A stretch of DNA of 45,143 nucleotides from Verrucomicrobiaceae bacterium (GTDB taxonomy: Bacteria > Pseudomonadota > Gammaproteobacteria > Pseudomonadales > CAMLJR01): the NCBI GenBank assembly GCA_028293825.1, contig JAQGNY010000033.1:1-45143 (forward strand), in the 5' to 3' direction. Under the pieces are notes generated by a model that did not search any database, had not been told where the DNA came from, and saw nothing but the letters and a program-made list of their open reading frames with translations. Each line of letters starts with the position of its first letter. The stretch's first letter is position 1. Both the position numbers and the translations under genes were made by a program. Below, one piece after another: positions 44,577 through 45,143 of the stretch.

Positions 44577-45143
44577 ATGATGAAACACCCCCTGATGTAT
44601 CAGATGTATCAGGCGTATGACGATCTCACCAGTCCTATTCGTCATGCTGCCCGTATTTCCGCACCGCTTTTCGACGAATCATCGCCACTGTGGGGCAAAA
44701 GCTCTTTAGTGCGCAATGTTGTGGGTGGCGCGCTGAAAACTACGGCATTGCTTGGATTAACGTTTAAACGCCCTCCGTTTGGAATCGATTCCGTAATTTC
44801 CGGGGGCAAAGAAATCCCAGTTACCGAAGAAGTGGCGATGATCACGCCCTTTTGTCACCTAATTCATTTCAAAAAAGAAACTGCAACACCACATCCGCGA
44901 GTGCTAGTGCTCGGGCCCATCTCTGGACACTACGCCACATTGCTGCGCGCTACAGTTCAAACATTGTTGCGCGATCACGATGTTTATATTACGGATTGGT
45001 TAAATATCCGTGATGTGCCGATGTCGGCCGGCCTTTTTGATTTGGATGAATATGTTTTAGAGGTCATCCGCTTTTTAGAGTTCATCGGGCCGGGTGCGCA
45101 TTTATTTGCGGTATGCCAGCCGACAGTGCCGGCGGTAATCGCT
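44577..45143 (+). CDS. phaZ: Intracellular polyhydroxyalkanoate depolymerase, N-terminal part, cut by window edge
   Basis: Hydrolyses stored PHB/PHA granules. The first 189 codons are present. The start MYQMYQAYDDLTSPIRHAAR and PPFGIDSVISGGKEIPVTEE resemble the intracellular short-chain-length PHB depolymerase family; TPFCHLIHF, VLGPISGHYATLLR and DVYITDWLNIRDVP follow; the nucleophile elbow region reads FAVCQPTVP with Cys180 as the likely nucleophile instead of a serine, as known for this family. Two adjacent ATGs (44577, 44580) could start it. Rest of the gene lies past the window. Confidence 0.9.
   Translation, partial: MMKHPLMYQMYQAYDDLTSPIRHAARISAPLFDESSPLWGKSSLVRNVVGGALKTTALLGLTFKRPPFGIDSVISGGKEIPVTEEVAMITPFCHLIHFKKETATPHPRVLVLGPISGHYATLLRATVQTLLRDHDVYITDWLNIRDVPMSAGLFDLDEYVLEVIRFLEFIGPGAHLFAVCQPTVPAVIA

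Overview
This window is a dense stretch of chromosome from a free-living, aerobic, respiring gammaproteobacterium. The right-hand two thirds keep a gene order I recognise from Pseudomonas and its relatives: purB, hflD, mnmA, nudix hydrolase, rluE, monomeric icd, cspD, clpS, clpA, infA, bpt, aat, trxB, ftsK, lolA, rarA, serS, cysG. The details (a methylmalonyl-CoA pathway operon, an intracellular PHA depolymerase, frequent GTG/TTG starts) would fit a Cellvibrionales/Spongiibacterales-type lineage, but that is an inference from gene content only. I saw no tRNA, rRNA, CRISPR array, insertion sequence or prophage gene. Nearly all DNA is housekeeping coding sequence.

Region 1 (1-9.6 kb). The 5' part of pabB (folate synthesis, leftward) is followed by a rightward propionyl-CoA module: carboxyltransferase subunit, a long divergent biotin carboxylase with C-terminal biotin domain, methylmalonyl-CoA epimerase, one-chain B12-dependent methylmalonyl-CoA mutase, then (after a terminator) the mutase chaperone GTPase MeaB. 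Together they turn propionyl-CoA into succinyl-CoA. The carboxylase is the most unusual part of the window. Its biotin carboxylase has insertions and an altered signature, its biotin site reads EVMKM, and a 26-bp perfect palindrome separates the two subunit genes.

Region 2 (9.6-19 kb). A mixed set: group II truncated hemoglobin, a large GT-C-like membrane protein, an MFS carrier, a patatin-like lipase, the divergent pair ppsR/ppsA (PEP synthase and its regulatory kinase/phosphorylase), a small Rieske protein and a secreted protein with a secretin-N-like domain.

Region 3 (19-28 kb), all leftward: GNAT fusion protein, roxA (ribosomal protein L16 arginine hydroxylase), purB, hflD, mnmA, a Nudix hydrolase, rluE and monomeric NADP isocitrate dehydrogenase. 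A 538-bp intergenic region rich in inverted repeats lies upstream of icd.

Region 4 (28.3-34.3 kb) holds a whole N-degron pathway: clpS and clpA rightward, and the two aminoacyl-transferases bpt and aat leftward in an apparent operon with infA and trxB. cspD is divergent from clpS, as in E. coli.

Region 5 (34.6-45 kb): ftsK, lolA, rarA, serS and cysG rightward, a small arginine-rich protein, glutathione reductase, a leftward glutathione S-transferase, and the 5' end of an intracellular polyhydroxyalkanoate depolymerase. Glutathione reductase and GST are functionally related. Odd-chain PHA or fatty-acid breakdown would feed the propionyl-CoA operon, and PEP synthase would allow gluconeogenesis from the product, but this metabolic link is inference.
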